5,735 nucleotides of DNA, from the NCBI GenBank assembly GCA_022448765.1, contig JAKUTI010000184.1:1-5735 (forward strand), read 5' to 3'. Every line of letters starts with the position of its first letter. Position 1 is the stretch's first letter. A program made the translations under genes and the position numbers. Origin of the DNA: Pseudomonadales bacterium. Lineage in GTDB: Bacteria > Pseudomonadota > Gammaproteobacteria > Pseudomonadales > Azotimanducaceae. Positions 5,376-5,735 of this stretch are shown here, piece by piece. The notes beneath the pieces are model-generated. The model saw only the letters and a program-made list of their open reading frames with translations. It had not been told where the DNA came from and did no database searches.

Positions 5376-5735
5376 TTATTGGACTTTGGTGATGAAGCCC
5401 GAGGAGACCCAGTTTCCGTCGCTTAAACGCGACCACTCACCGCTCGTTGAAGTCACCGTCACGCTCTCACCACGCGCCAACGCGCGCACGACGGCACCGC
5501 CTGGGCTCGAACGCACGTTGAGTGATTCAGCCGTCACCACATAGACATCACTATCACTACTGGAAAACGACACGGGAACAATGTCGAAATATTCCGCGAT
5601 GCCTGTTTGCTCACCAGCCGCATAGGTTGTACGGCTTATCAACTTGCCATTGGAGTAGAAAGTCTCCCAAAGGCCGTCTAATTTACGGGCGTTATAGTTC
5701 CCTCGTGAAAGGAACTGACCGCTTTCGTAGTACCT
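5376..5735 (-). CDS. MORN/YwqK-repeat protein with C-terminal SH3b domain, N-terminus cut by window edge
   Basis: The frame is open from the right edge to TAA at 5376, and the last 119 residues are seen. Residues 1-50 carry MORN-like repeats (ESGQFLSRGNYNARKLDG, then LWETFYSNGKLISRTTYAAG). A Ser-rich linker (VPVSFSSSDSD, 53-63) leads to a bacterial SH3 domain at about 64-119, with the hallmark ESLNVRSSPGG, then ARGESVTVT and WVSSGFI at the end. SH3b domains usually bind peptidoglycan or other surface polymers, so an exported protein is likely, although its signal peptide lies outside the window. An internal TTG at 5642 is not the start, because the repeats continue upstream. It is the second MORN/YwqK protein here, sharing the W-E-x-F-Y-x-G-G/N-G style of repeat with the gene at 1469-1912. 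Confidence 0.85.
   Translation of the reverse strand, partial: RYYESGQFLSRGNYNARKLDGLWETFYSNGKLISRTTYAAGEQTGIAEYFDIVPVSFSSSDSDVYVVTAESLNVRSSPGGAVVRALARGESVTVTSTSGEWSRLSDGNWVSSGFITKVQ

Noticed and set aside
1..5735. CRISPR array, insertion sequence or prophage
   Set aside because: No regularly spaced repeats, transposase, integrase or terminal inverted repeats were seen.

Overview
The window looks like a moderate-GC (about half GC by eye) chromosomal segment from a Gram-negative bacterium, probably a free-living proteobacterium. This is inferred from Shine-Dalgarno sites, a sigma70-type promoter, a lipoprotein-type signal, a DUF2784 membrane protein, a PhyH-type oxygenase, a rubredoxin and YtcJ-type amidohydrolase remnants. 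The taxonomic guess is weak. There is no RNA gene, transposase, integrase, phage gene or CRISPR array.

Most intact genes lie on the minus strand. From right to left these are: a MORN/YwqK-repeat protein with a C-terminal SH3b domain, cut by the right edge (5735-5376); a poorly resolved 430-bp stretch; a PPOX/F420-type split-barrel protein (4945-4523); a near-consensus sigma70 promoter (4436-4409) feeding a roughly 160-nt leader and an exported protein of unknown function (4243-3692) that ends at a hairpin terminator (3666-3624); a DUF2784 membrane protein (2283-1909) overlapping by 4 bp a secreted MORN/YwqK-repeat protein (1912-1469); a phytanoyl-CoA dioxygenase-like Fe(II)/2-oxoglutarate enzyme (1358-474); and a lipoprotein that runs off the left edge (about 369 or 427 to 1).

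The plus strand carries an intact rubredoxin (3227-3418) and, just upstream, the 3' remains of a YtcJ-type amidohydrolase (about 2532-3170). The latter is broken by at least two frameshifts, and its 5' part is not recognisable.

The best-supported functional unit is the DUF2784/MORN pair, which shares a stop/start overlap. The window also holds two separate MORN/YwqK proteins and two proteins that look like split-barrel flavin or F420-type folds, one of them a lipoprotein. Rubredoxin, PhyH oxygenase and split-barrel proteins share a redox theme, but nothing in the sequence ties them into one pathway. I see no convincing new defence or mobile system. The most notable points are the reconstructable pseudogene, the coupled DUF2784/MORN pair, the strong promoter with a long leader, and the MORN-SH3b fusion.
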